Positions 7,287 through 15,053 of a stretch of 36,776 nucleotides of DNA are shown in pieces. A model generated the notes under the pieces. It saw only the letters and a program-made list of their open reading frames with translations. It searched no databases and was not told the origin of the DNA. Position numbers and translations under genes: made by a program. This stretch comes from Frankiales bacterium. GTDB lineage: Bacteria; Actinomycetota; Actinomycetes; JAFAQI01. The first letter of the stretch is position 1; every line of letters starts with the position of its first letter. The stretch is taken from positions 1 to 36,776 of the forward strand of contig JAICXJ010000030.1 in NCBI GenBank assembly GCA_025980465.1, given 5' to 3'.

Positions 7287-7931
7287 GTGCATCAGGATCC
7301 GACGTGTCCTCGGTGCGGTAGCGAGTTGCGGGCTCCCGGCCTGTGGTCCAGCGCATGGGCCTGCTCGCGCCACGGCGCGGTTGACCCGTACACCGTGCTG
7401 CTCCACACCGGGCAGGACGCGCTGAATCATGTGGTGCAGCGGGCCGCCGTACCGCTGTGGATGGCGACCGGGCTGCCGTCCGGCTGGGTGTGCAGCGGCT
7501 TCGCGTACGCCGGCGACGAGCGGACGAAGGCACGCGCGACCGTGACGTGCCTGTCCGGGCCCGGACCGCTCGGTGGACCGGCGGACCTGATGGTCGTCGC
7601 GGAGGAGCCGGGGATCGGTCTCGGCGCGCGCCACGCCGGGCTCAGCCAGGCCGATCCCGGTGCCGGCTTCGACACCGGAGCGCCTCACGCGAAGGTCGTC
7701 GCGGCGGATCACCCCACGGCGATGTGGAACGTTCCCGGTGCTGACGATCGAGCCGTGTTCGTTGGCGAGGCGAAAGGGCTCTGGCTGTGGGCAGTCGTCT
7801 GGCCGGCGACTGCCGGCGTCCTGATGTACGACGGCATCACGCTGATCGACCTGCGCGACGTCGACAACGACGTCCAGATCGATTTCGGCTCGCCGTCGCC
7901 GCGGCTGTCAATCGCTCCCCGCGCCGCCTGA
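7287..7931 (+). CDS. DUF6758 family protein (actinobacterial, unknown function)
   Basis: This 214-residue protein opens with a CPRCG motif (TCPRCGSELRAPGLW) followed by CSRHG, which together look like a small zinc ribbon. Conserved-looking blocks follow: VPLWMATGLPSGW, GPGPLGGPADLMVVAEEPG, DRAVFVGEAKGLWLWAVVWP and SPRLS. These are the blocks I recall from the Streptomyces DUF6758 family, located near the same RecB-like and ParA genes. No catalytic motif is visible. The GTG at 7287 is the first start in frame directly before the zinc ribbon. The RecB-like nuclease gene starts 71 bases downstream on the same strand. Confidence 0.82.
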   Translation: MHQDPTCPRCGSELRAPGLWSSAWACSRHGAVDPYTVLLHTGQDALNHVVQRAAVPLWMATGLPSGWVCSGFAYAGDERTKARATVTCLSGPGPLGGPADLMVVAEEPGIGLGARHAGLSQADPGAGFDTGAPHAKVVAADHPTAMWNVPGADDRAVFVGEAKGLWLWAVVWPATAGVLMYDGITLIDLRDVDNDVQIDFGSPSPRLSIAPRAA

Positions 7932-7990
7932 CACCCGCCGCCCGCAGCGCTCGGGGCGAGTCGCCGCAGCGAAATGTCACCCGTGCTGGC

Positions 7991-7996
7991 GACACT
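7991..7996 (+). promoter_or_regulatory. Weak -10-like hexamer GACACT ahead of the RecB-like gene
   Basis: GACACT lies six bases before GTG 8003, in the same NANNNT form as that of htrA. It supports this start over in-frame codons inside the upstream gene. Confidence 0.25.
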
Positions 7997-8002
7997 GACC
8001 TC

Positions 8003-8881
8003 GTGACCACCCAGGGCGAGTTCGATCTCGCCGTGCCGGCGCGGCTGTTCAGCGCGACGCCGTCACGGCTGATGTCCTGGTTGGACTGCCCCCGCCGCTA
8101 CCGATTCGTCTACGTCGACCGACCGGTGCCGCCGAAGGGCCCACCCTGGGCGCACAACTCCGTCGGCTCAGCAGTCCACGCCGCGCTCGCGGCCTGGTGG
8201 CAGCTCGAGGCCCGCGACCGCACCCCTGCCGCGGCGGCGCGGCTGGTTCGCGAGAAGTGGGTGCCGCTTGGCTTTCGCGACGACGCCGACGCCGTCGCAT
8301 GGCGCGACCGCGCCACCGAGATGGTGGAGCGCTACGTCGGTCGACTCGATCCCTACGATGAGCCGCTCGGAGTCGAGCGAACCGTGGCGGTGAAGACCAG
8401 CCGGCTCGCGCTGTCCGGTCGCATCGACCGGCTCGACCGGCGAGGCGACGAGCTGGTCGTCGTCGACTACAAGACCGGCCGCCACGTCCTGACCACCGAC
8501 GATGCGCGTGGATCGATGGCACTTGCGGTGTACGCCGTTGCAGCCGCGCGGACGATGCGATTGCCGTGCGCCAGGGTCGAGCTGCATCACCTCCCCTCGG
8601 GCGAGGTGATCGTCTGGGAGCACAGCGAGTCCTCGCTCGAGCGGCAGCTTGCCCGCGCCGACGACATCGGCGCTGAGGCCGCCAGCGCTCACGCTGCCGT
8701 CGCCGGCGCCGACCCGGATGCGCTCGAGACCGCGTTCCCACCTCGACCGGGACCGCAATGCGGCTGGTGCGACTACCTCGCCCACTGCACTGCCGGTCAG
8801 GCCGTCGCGCCGACTCGCCACCTGCCGTGGGCGGGCCTTCCGCTCGAGATCGTCTCTTCGGTCGACGACGTTGTGGACTAG
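8003..8881 (+). CDS. Stand-alone RecB/Cas4-like PD-(D/E)XK nuclease with four-cysteine Fe-S site
   Basis: This 292-residue protein is a single PD-(D/E)XK nuclease domain of the RecB family. The start motif FSATPSRLMSWLDCPRRYRF contains C29. H59 sits in SVGSAVHAAL, D142 in GRIDRLD, and the catalytic D155-x-K157 in VVVDYKTG. C253, C256 and C262 near the C-terminus complete, with C29, the four-cysteine arrangement that holds a 4Fe-4S cluster in AddB, Cas4 and related nucleases. Mycobacterial Rv2119 is the likely orthologue. The usual QxxxY motif is not clear (MALAVY in its place). No helicase or CRISPR genes adjoin it, so the role in DNA end processing is inferred. It converges on the hydrolase gene with a four-base overlap. 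Confidence 0.9.
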   Translation: MTTQGEFDLAVPARLFSATPSRLMSWLDCPRRYRFVYVDRPVPPKGPPWAHNSVGSAVHAALAAWWQLEARDRTPAAAARLVREKWVPLGFRDDADAVAWRDRATEMVERYVGRLDPYDEPLGVERTVAVKTSRLALSGRIDRLDRRGDELVVVDYKTGRHVLTTDDARGSMALAVYAVAAARTMRLPCARVELHHLPSGEVIVWEHSESSLERQLARADDIGAEAASAHAAVAGADPDALETAFPPRPGPQCGWCDYLAHCTAGQAVAPTRHLPWAGLPLEIVSSVDDVVD

Positions 8882-9723
8882 TCGACCCAGAATTCGCTGA
8901 GCGCGCTGGCGACCGCGGCCGGATCATCGACCGCGGGCGAGTGCCCGGCGTTCGCGAACTCGACGTAGGTGGCGTCGAGGCGGGTGGCCATGTCCCTCTG
9001 GTCGGCGGGTGACCAGGCGTCGTCGTTCTCGCCGCAGGCGACCAGGATCGGAACGCCGCTTGTCGCGAGTTCCGCGACCCGATCCGCCGCTGTCGTGAGC
9101 TCCGTGCCCATCCCGAGCAGGGCTGCTGCGGGTGAGGCCAGGAAGCGTCGCTTGAGGAAGTCCTCGACCTCCGGCGGGACCGCCGGGGCGTTCGGGTCGC
9201 TCGGGAGGGAGGACGAGGCCTCCCACACGGCCGGAACGCCGCCGTCTGCCAGCAGCGGCCGCATCATCTCGATCAGCGCGCCCCGGCTGCCGCCCAGAGC
9301 GGCCGGACCGGAGCAGAGCAGCGTCAGCGAGCGGACCGGGGCGCCGTGGAGGATGGCTTCCCGGCAGATCAGCCCACCGAACGAGTGACCCACGAGATGC
9401 CAGCGATCGCCGGCTGATAGCAGCGAGGCGACATCGGCCGCCAGCGCGGGAATGGAGTACGCCTGCTCGTCCTCAGGGCCACCTGACTCGAACTGCCCGC
9501 GCAGGTCGATCGCGGTCGCGGGGTGCCCCGCCCTGGCCAGCAGCGGCAGCAGATGGAGGAAGTCCTCCTTGCTGCCGGTGTATCCCGGCACGAGCAGCAC
9601 GGGAGCCCGTTGCGGCCGGCCGGCTGGCGGCGTCGCGACCAGCGCGGCAAGCTCGCCGGAGACGGCTTGGATCCGGGCGGGTTCGACCTCGGGGGACAGC
9701 GTCAGGTGTTTCGGAACGCTCAC
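8878..9723 (-). CDS. Alpha/beta-hydrolase fold protein
   Basis: The protein has about 281 residues. APVLLVPGYTGSKEDF marks the first core strand and oxyanion region. The nucleophile elbow is GHSFGG, the acid is likely in CGENDDAW, and the catalytic histidine is in ANAGHSP, so the triad is complete. The substrate is unknown. The GTG at 9723 gives the N-terminus expected for this family (VSVPKHL). An upstream GTG at 9870 would add 49 residues resembling a signal peptide, but it would overlap the start of parA, so it was not chosen. Confidence 0.85.
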   Translation of the reverse strand: MSVPKHLTLSPEVEPARIQAVSGELAALVATPPAGRPQRAPVLLVPGYTGSKEDFLHLLPLLARAGHPATAIDLRGQFESGGPEDEQAYSIPALAADVASLLSAGDRWHLVGHSFGGLICREAILHGAPVRSLTLLCSGPAALGGSRGALIEMMRPLLADGGVPAVWEASSSLPSDPNAPAVPPEVEDFLKRRFLASPAAALLGMGTELTTAADRVAELATSGVPILVACGENDDAWSPADQRDMATRLDATYVEFANAGHSPAVDDPAAVASALSEFWVD

Positions 9724-9853
9724 CCGGCCACGCTCGGCCGAGTACAGGCGGAGGTCGCGGGTTCGGGCATCGCGGCAGGGTACCGGTAGCCTGTTGGTCG
9801 CGTCGGCAAAGGTGCCGGTGGCTAAGCCAAATGCCCCGAGCAGTAGGACAGCC

Positions 9854-10777
9854 GTGACGAATTGCCGCACCTACGCGGTCGCCAACCAGAAGGGCGGCGT
9901 CGCGAAGACGACGACCGTCGCCTCATTGGCCTCGGCGTTGCACGCCCTCGGCAAGCGGGTTCTCGCCGTCGATCTCGACCCCCAGGCCTGCCTGACCTTC
10001 TCCCTCGGGCTCGACCCCGACAACCTCGAGCTGTCCATCCACGACGTACTTCTCGGCCGGGTGACGCCCCGGATGGTGACGCAGACGACGGCGGAGGGTG
10101 TCGACCTGCTGCCCTCGACGATCGATCTGGCCGGTTGCGAGGCCCAGCTGCTGATGCGGACCGGCCGGGAGTACTCGTTGCGGCACGCGCTCGACGAGGT
10201 GCGCGGCGACTACGACGTGATCCTGCTGGACTGCGCGCCGACGCTCGGCGTTCTCACCATCAACGCGTTGACGGCAGCCGATGAGGTGATCGTCCCGCTG
10301 CAATGCGAGACCTTGTCCCACCGCGGCGTCGGACAGCTGCTCGACACCGTTCACGACGTACAGCGCCTGACCAATCCCGCGCTGGCCGTGATGGGTGTCC
10401 TCCCGACGCTGTACGACGGTCGCACGGTGCACACCCGGGCGGTCATGGCCGACATCGCGGGACGTTACGGCCTCACTGTGCTCGATCCGCCGATCCCGCG
10501 TTCGATCCGCTTCGCCGAGGCGCCGGCGGTCGGCAAGACCGTGTTGTCAACGGCAAAGCGCACGACGGGTGCCGAGGCATATCGAGCTCTGGCTCGACGA
10601 ATTGCCGGTGTCGCTGAGCCCGCGGCGCAACCAGCTCCGCCATCGGTTCAGACCGTCACCCTCGACGCGTCCAACGAGCCGGATCAACCCGACGGGTCCG
10701 ATGAGCCGACCGCCACGGCGACCGGTTATGTAGATGTCGGCCTCGCCCAGGCCAACCACGGATGGGAACGCCCATGA
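9854..10777 (+). CDS. Orphan ParA/Soj-like ATPase
   Basis: This 307-residue protein is a ParA-type ATPase. The deviant Walker A KGGVAKTT is at 13-20, VLAVDLDPQA is Walker A', and DVILLDCAPTLG is Walker B. It resembles the mycobacterial Soj-related protein Rv3213c rather than chromosomal ParA, since it sits far from any parB or parS-like sequence. A 45-residue acidic, Pro-rich tail follows the ATPase. The GTG start directly precedes TNCRTYAVANQKGG. The stop overlaps the start of the zinc-ribbon gene in ATGA, so that small protein is its most likely partner. Its cargo is unknown. Confidence 0.9.
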   Translation: MTNCRTYAVANQKGGVAKTTTVASLASALHALGKRVLAVDLDPQACLTFSLGLDPDNLELSIHDVLLGRVTPRMVTQTTAEGVDLLPSTIDLAGCEAQLLMRTGREYSLRHALDEVRGDYDVILLDCAPTLGVLTINALTAADEVIVPLQCETLSHRGVGQLLDTVHDVQRLTNPALAVMGVLPTLYDGRTVHTRAVMADIAGRYGLTVLDPPIPRSIRFAEAPAVGKTVLSTAKRTTGAEAYRALARRIAGVAEPAAQPAPPSVQTVTLDASNEPDQPDGSDEPTATATGYVDVGLAQANHGWERP

Positions 10778-11124
10778 CCGTCGGGTTCGACCGGGTCCGC
10801 CGGCGAGCACCACGATCAACGTCGACCACCGCACCGATCGGTGTCGACTCGCTCGGCAAGCGGGCGCTGTTCACCTCGGCCGCCGAAGTCTCCCAGCCCG
10901 GAATCGGCTCGGCGCTGGTCGAGTGCTCGCGCTGTGACGCCCGGACCGTGCTCGGACCGATGCAAGCGATGCGTGCTGCGATCCCATCGCTTCATCTCGG
11001 GATCCGGGTCGGTCACGGCGATGATGTTCGGTCGCTCGGACTGATCAAGCGCGACTATCCGACGTACATGCGGTGCCCGGAGTGCGGACGGCCGAGCTGG
11101 GTCCGCTTCACCGTGCAGCTCTAG
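10774..11124 (+). CDS. Small zinc-ribbon-like protein coupled to the ParA-like ATPase
   Basis: This 116-residue protein has two knuckles, CSRC and CPEC, about 52 residues apart, and ends shortly after the second (RPSWVRFTVQL). Four cysteines in two CxxC pairs suggest a single zinc site. The ATG at 10774 overlaps the stop of the ParA-like gene. An in-frame ATG at 10762 would add four residues. No family was recognised. Coupled translation with the ATPase suggests a cognate partner or cargo adaptor (inference). It converges on the next gene with a gap of 12 bases. Confidence 0.75.
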   Translation: MTVGFDRVRRRAPRSTSTTAPIGVDSLGKRALFTSAAEVSQPGIGSALVECSRCDARTVLGPMQAMRAAIPSLHLGIRVGHGDDVRSLGLIKRDYPTYMRCPECGRPSWVRFTVQL

Positions 11125-11136
11125 GGAAGCCGCTAC

Positions 11137-11580
11137 TTACAGCCGCGCGAGCAACTCGTCGAGCGGCATCTCGCCGATGAGCAGGTCTGTGACGCCGTCG
11201 ACGTCGCCGCATTCGACGCAGCGCACCGCTACCACCAGCCACCTCGCGGTGCCGGCCTCGTCGTGAATGCCGTAGACGACCTCGGCGATCGACTGGCTGC
11301 ACGAGTGGCAGGACCAGACACCCGGATAGGTCCAGTGCTCGGCCGAGTCGAGCAGATCGATGATGTGGCCGCCGGCCAGGCAGCGAAGCCGGGCGACTCC
11401 CGCTGCGGCGTCGGCTTCGACGTAGAACCAGGTGGCCGGCTCGTCTCCGTGAGAGGGATGCGAGCACATCGCAAAGGTGGTTTGCGTGACCGGCGGGCAG
11501 TCCGTCAGTCCGCGTACCCAGATCGCGAGGTCCTCGGTGTCCTCCGCGGTGTGCCGGTTGCCGACCGTTCGCATGACCAC
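11137..11580 (-). CDS. Cys-rich conserved hypothetical protein beside the DEAD-box helicase
   Basis: This 147-residue protein is not recognised. It contains a WSCHSC knuckle and an RCVEC knuckle about 30 residues apart, plus single cysteines in DCPP, MCSHPSH and LRCLAGG. This suggests one or two zinc sites. A valine-rich WLVVAVRC strand lies between the two knuckles. GTG 11580 and ATG 11574 are both possible starts. It lies 59 bases downstream of the DEAD-box helicase stop on the same strand, so it may be co-transcribed with it. Confidence 0.7.
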   Translation of the reverse strand: MVMRTVGNRHTAEDTEDLAIWVRGLTDCPPVTQTTFAMCSHPSHGDEPATWFYVEADAAAGVARLRCLAGGHIIDLLDSAEHWTYPGVWSCHSCSQSIAEVVYGIHDEAGTARWLVVAVRCVECGDVDGVTDLLIGEMPLDELLARL

Positions 11581-11639
11581 GGTCAGACCATCGGCGTGGA
11601 CCGGCCCGCCCTTGATGGCTCGGCCGGGTCGTCGGGTTG

Positions 11640-13193
11640 TCAGTCGGTGGAGTTGGTGTTCCTCGCTCCGCCACTTCGGGTCCGGCGTCGCCGCCGCCGA
11701 GCGGGCGCGGGTGCAGCGGCACCCGAGTCAGACGCTGGCGTCGCGGCGGCACCAGCCTGGGCGCCGCCGTCAGTGAGGGGCACGCCGCCCCGGCTTCGCT
11801 GCCGCTGCCGCTGTCCCTGCCGACCGGCACCACCGCGGCCATCGGCACTGCTGCGACCGTCGCTGCGACCGCCGCGACCCTCGCCGCCGCCCCGGTTGGC
11901 AGCGCGCTCGCCGGATCGCTTCGGCTTCGCGGCAGCGCCCCGCCGGCCGGTTTCGCCGATGTCTTCGAGTTCCTCGGCTTCCAGCCCGGCGCGGGTCCGC
12001 GCCGCCGAGGGGAGTCGGCCGGTTGCCTGGCGCGGAATCTCGAGTTCCTCGTAGAGGACGTCGGACGTGGAGTAGGTTTCCTCAGGCTCGGGGAAGGGCA
12101 GGTCCAGCGCCTTGTTGATCATTCCCCAGCGGTAGCCGTCTTCCCAGTCGACGAAGGTGATCGCCGTACCGGTTTCGCCGGCCCGGCCGGTCCGGCCGAT
12201 CCGGTGCAGGTAGGTCTTCTCGTCGTCCGGGCACTCGTAGTTGATGACGTGGGTGACGCCGGTGATGTCGATGCCCCGCGCGGCGACGTCGGTGGCCACC
12301 AGGATGTCGATCTTGCCGGCACGGAAGGCGCGCAGCGCGCGTTCGCGGGCACCCTGCCCGAGATCGCCGTGCACCGCCGCGGCGGCGAAGCCGCGGTCGA
12401 CCAGATCGGCGGCGATCCGGTCGGCGGAGCGTTTGGTCCGGGTGAACACGATCGCGAGGCCACGCCCGTCCGCTTGCATCACCCGGGCGAGCACCTCGGG
12501 CTTGTCGAGGTGGTGGGCTCGGTAGATGAACTGTGCGGTGTTGGGGACGGTCAGGGTGTCGGTGTCCGACTCGGCGCGTACGTGGGTCGGATGCCGCAGG
12601 TATCGCCGGGCGAGCGCGACGACGGGTCCGGGCATCGTGGCGGAGAACAACATTGTCTGCCGGACTTCGGCGACCTGGGAGACGATCCGCTCCACGTCGG
12701 GCAGGAAGCCGAGGTCGAGCATCTCGTCGGCTTCGTCGAGGACGAGGATCTTGACGTGGGACAGATCCAATGCGCGCTGCTGGGCAAGATCGAGCAGTCG
12801 GCCCGGCGTCCCGACGACGACGTCGATTCCCTTCTTCAGGGCCTCGACCTGGGGCTCGTAGGCCCGGCCGCCGTAGATCACCAGCACTCGGGTGCCCCGC
12901 GATCCGCTCGCGAACTGGATGTCGCGGGCGACCTGGCTGGCCAGTTCGCGGGTCGGGACCACGACAAGCGCCTGCGGCTTGCCGTCAGCGCGACCCGCCT
13001 CGACCAGGTGGAGCAGCGGCAGCGCGAATGCGATCGTCTTCCCGGTGCCGGTCCGAGCCTGGCCGATGAGGTCGTGGCCCTTGATCGCGAGGGGTACGGC
13101 GAGCGCTTGAATCGGGAACGGCTCGGTGATGTTGTTGCTGGCGAGCGTCGCAACGACGTCCTCGTCGACGCCGAGTTCGGCAAAAGTCTTCAT
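11640..13193 (-). CDS. DEAD-box ATP-dependent RNA helicase with basic Arg/Gly-rich tail
   Basis: This 517-residue protein has all core motifs of a DEAD-box helicase. The Q motif is EPFPIQ, motif I ARTGTGKT at 46-53, motif II DEAD, motif III SAT, and motif VI HRIGRTGR. The core ends at about residue 370. The remaining 140 residues are rich in Arg, Gly, Ala and Gln and end in a run of six arginines (ARRRRRRTR), a typical RNA-binding extension. It corresponds to mycobacterial RhlE (Rv3211), which unwinds short RNA duplexes in ribosome assembly and RNA decay. The upstream 180 bases, shared with the divergent ferritin-like gene, hold no recognised riboswitch. Confidence 0.95.
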   Translation of the reverse strand: MKTFAELGVDEDVVATLASNNITEPFPIQALAVPLAIKGHDLIGQARTGTGKTIAFALPLLHLVEAGRADGKPQALVVVPTRELASQVARDIQFASGSRGTRVLVIYGGRAYEPQVEALKKGIDVVVGTPGRLLDLAQQRALDLSHVKILVLDEADEMLDLGFLPDVERIVSQVAEVRQTMLFSATMPGPVVALARRYLRHPTHVRAESDTDTLTVPNTAQFIYRAHHLDKPEVLARVMQADGRGLAIVFTRTKRSADRIAADLVDRGFAAAAVHGDLGQGARERALRAFRAGKIDILVATDVAARGIDITGVTHVINYECPDDEKTYLHRIGRTGRAGETGTAITFVDWEDGYRWGMINKALDLPFPEPEETYSTSDVLYEELEIPRQATGRLPSAARTRAGLEAEELEDIGETGRRGAAAKPKRSGERAANRGGGEGRGGRSDGRSSADGRGGAGRQGQRQRQRSRGGVPLTDGGAQAGAAATPASDSGAAAPAPARRRRRRTRSGGARNTNSTD

Positions 13194-13364
13194 GAAACGG
13201 GAGCTCCGTAGCTTCGTGCGGAGTCCGTCTGCCTGCTTGGTGGCGGGCCCGCGCCCGTGCGGTCACGGGGGGCCAACGACCACGGCTCTCCGCTGATTTC
13301 GGTTGCGCTGTGTCGATGGTGCTGGTGATCAGCATACGGCTACCGGTCGGGAAGGTGGCGTCGA

Positions 13365-13370
13365 TAGGGT
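13365..13370 (+). promoter_or_regulatory. -10-like hexamer TAGGGT of the ferritin-like gene
   Basis: TAGGGT is six bases before GTG 13377, which implies a leaderless transcript. No convincing -35 is visible. Confidence 0.45.
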
Positions 13371-13376
13371 CCGTTC

Positions 13377-14051
13377 GTGGCCGAGTGGACCGATCCGATG
13401 ACCGAGGAGGAGAAGCGCCAGGCTGTCATCGACCTGCTGGGTGTCCTCGCGTTTGCGGAGCTGACGGCGTTCGAACGGTTGGCCGGCGACGCCTCGCTCG
13501 CGCCCACCCTCGCCGACAAGGCGGCGCTCGGTGCGATGGCGACAGCCGAGTTCGGTCACTACCGGGTGCTGCACGACCGGCTGGAGAGCCTCGGGGTCGA
13601 CTCGACCGTAGCCATGGCGCCGTTCGTCGAGCCGCTGAACGCCTTCCACGACCAGACGACGCCGGCTGACTGGCTCGAGAGCCTGGTGAAGGCCTACGTC
13701 GGAGACGGTTTCGCAGCCGACTTCTACCGCGAGGTCGCCGAACTCATGGACGAAGACACCCAGGCGCTGGTCGTCGACGTACTCGATGACACCGGCCACG
13801 CGGAATTCGCCGTCGCACACGTCCGCTCAGCCACCGAGGCCGATCCGGCCGTCGCCGGACGGCTTGCGCTGTGGGCACGGCGGCTGGTGGGCGAGGCGTT
13901 GGTGCAGGCGCAGCGAGTAGCGGTCGACCGCGATGCGCTCGCCCGGCTGATCGTCGGCGGAGTCGGTGACCTCGTCGCGGTCGGCGAATTGCTTGCGCGC
14001 CTCACCCAGCGGCACAGCGAGCGAATGGAAACCTTGGGTCTGCAGCCGTAG
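13377..14051 (+). CDS. Ferritin-like fold protein (Rv3210c type)
   Basis: This 224-residue, mostly helical protein has glutamates and ExxH-type motifs at ferritin-like spacing. E28 is in FAELTAFERL, E58 and H61 in TAEFGHY, and a later D/E-H pair in LDDTGHAEF. This suggests a four-helix bundle with a diiron site. The mycobacterial orthologue next to RhlE, Rv3210c, is annotated only as a ferritin-like fold protein, related to MiaE-type hydroxylases. Whether it is an oxygenase or an iron-storage protein cannot be told. The GTG start is fixed by the TAGGGT hexamer. The gene converges on the DUF3107 gene with ten bases between. Confidence 0.85.
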   Translation: MAEWTDPMTEEEKRQAVIDLLGVLAFAELTAFERLAGDASLAPTLADKAALGAMATAEFGHYRVLHDRLESLGVDSTVAMAPFVEPLNAFHDQTTPADWLESLVKAYVGDGFAADFYREVAELMDEDTQALVVDVLDDTGHAEFAVAHVRSATEADPAVAGRLALWARRLVGEALVQAQRVAVDRDALARLIVGGVGDLVAVGELLARLTQRHSERMETLGLQP

Positions 14052-14061
14052 CGGCCGCGGT

Positions 14062-14289
14062 TCAGATCGCGCCGAAGCCGACTCGGCGGGCGTCAGCCTC
14101 GGCGATCTCGACGTAGGCGAGCTTGTCGGCCGCGATGATGACGCGGCGACCTTTCTCATCGACCAGGTTGACCGTCGGGTGGCCGCCGACCAGTGCAGCG
14201 TCGACGGCCTTCTGCACGTCGTCGGCCGTCTGCGCACTCTCGAACACCAGCTCACGAGGGGCGCCCTTGACGCCGATGCGGACCTCCAC
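14062..14289 (-). CDS. DUF3107 family small protein (TB9.4/Rv3208A type)
   Basis: This 75-residue protein begins VEVRIGVKGAPREL and contains VNLVDEKGRRVIIAADKLAYVEI, matching the actinobacterial DUF3107 family, known in Mycobacterium tuberculosis as TB9.4. The function is unknown. The GTG at 14289 gives the family's standard N-terminus and has a TAGCCT hexamer seven bases upstream, so longer readings of the frame were rejected. In mycobacteria it also sits beside the TetR regulator Rv3208. Confidence 0.88.
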   Translation of the reverse strand: MEVRIGVKGAPRELVFESAQTADDVQKAVDAALVGGHPTVNLVDEKGRRVIIAADKLAYVEIAEADARRVGFGAI

Positions 14290-14296
14290 GCCGATG

Positions 14297-14302
14297 AGGC
14301 TA
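14297..14302 (-). promoter_or_regulatory. -10-like hexamer TAGCCT of the DUF3107 gene
   Basis: TAGCCT on the minus strand sits seven bases before GTG 14289. It marks a promoter separate from the TetR gene upstream. Confidence 0.45.
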
Positions 14303-14432
14303 ACCGACCCGCCACTGCGAGGCCGGCGAACATCCCTACGCCGTCGGTGAACGTCTCGGATTTCGGTCGCGATTGAGCCCAAGCGGTCGGCTATCGCCCA
14401 CCCGCGCGAGGATCTTGATCCGAGACTGCGCG

Positions 14433-15053
14433 TTACCCCAGACGCGGGTAGCCGGAGATGCCTCGCCAGGCGAGCGCTTGGACCAGTTCGATCGCGCGCT
14501 CTTTCGGGATGCTGTCGGCCGAGTTCAGCCACCATCGGGCGCTGATCTCGGCGGCTCCCGCCAGCCCGCACGAGAGCATCTCGGCATCCTCGCGCTGCAG
14601 TCCGGTGTCGCGGGCGATGGTGTCGGCGATCGCCTCGACCGACTTCTGCAGTGCCCGGTCGACGCGTTCGCGCACTGTCGGCTCGTTGCGGAGGTCCGAT
14701 TCGAACACCAGCCGGAATGCCCCACCGGGATCGTCGACGAAGTCGAAATAGACCCGGACGCAGCCGTACACCCGGTCGTGGTTGTCGGTCGTCTTCTCCA
14801 GCGCCTCGCGGACCTGGCGTTCCAGCGCCTCGGCGTTCTGGTCGAGCAGCGCGAGGTACAGGTCGAGCTTGCTCGGAAAGTGCTGGTAGAGCACCGGCTT
14901 GCTGACTCCGGCGCGCTCGGCGATGTCGTCCATGGCGGCGGCGTGGTAGCCGTTCGCGACGAAAACCTCCTGCGCCGCGCCGAGCAGCTGTTCGCGGCGG
15001 GCCGACCGGGGCAGTCGGGTGCCACGGCCAGGGGCGGAGTCGGTGGCGGTCAC
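14433..15053 (-). CDS. TetR-family transcriptional regulator
   Basis: This 206-residue protein has an N-terminal TetR DNA-binding domain at about 15-62. It includes REQLLGAAQEVFVANGYHAAAMDDIAERAGVS and the recognition segment VSKPVLYQHFPSKLDLYLAL (both split here from a longer match). The all-helical ligand-binding domain follows. It matches mycobacterial Rv3208 by context. Its GTG start overlaps the stop of the upstream DMT transporter gene by four bases, so the regulator and transporter form an operon. Control of that transporter in response to a small molecule is the simplest reading (inference). The 143 bases downstream, before the DUF3107 gene, contain no other gene. Confidence 0.92.
   Translation of the reverse strand: MTATDSAPGRGTRLPRSARREQLLGAAQEVFVANGYHAAAMDDIAERAGVSKPVLYQHFPSKLDLYLALLDQNAEALERQVREALEKTTDNHDRVYGCVRVYFDFVDDPGGAFRLVFESDLRNEPTVRERVDRALQKSVEAIADTIARDTGLQREDAEMLSCGLAGAAEISARWWLNSADSIPKERAIELVQALAWRGISGYPRLG

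Noticed and set aside
9724-9870. Upstream start for the alpha/beta hydrolase that would give a signal-peptide-like N-terminus.
   Set aside because: It would overlap the first codons of parA, and the core hydrolase family starts near 9723. The hydrophobic stretch may be chance and deserves a check only if the protein proves secreted.
9854-10777. Chromosome-partition ParA with a nearby origin.
   Set aside because: No parB, parS-like sites, dnaA boxes or origin genes are visible, and the context matches the orphan Rv3213c-type ATPase.
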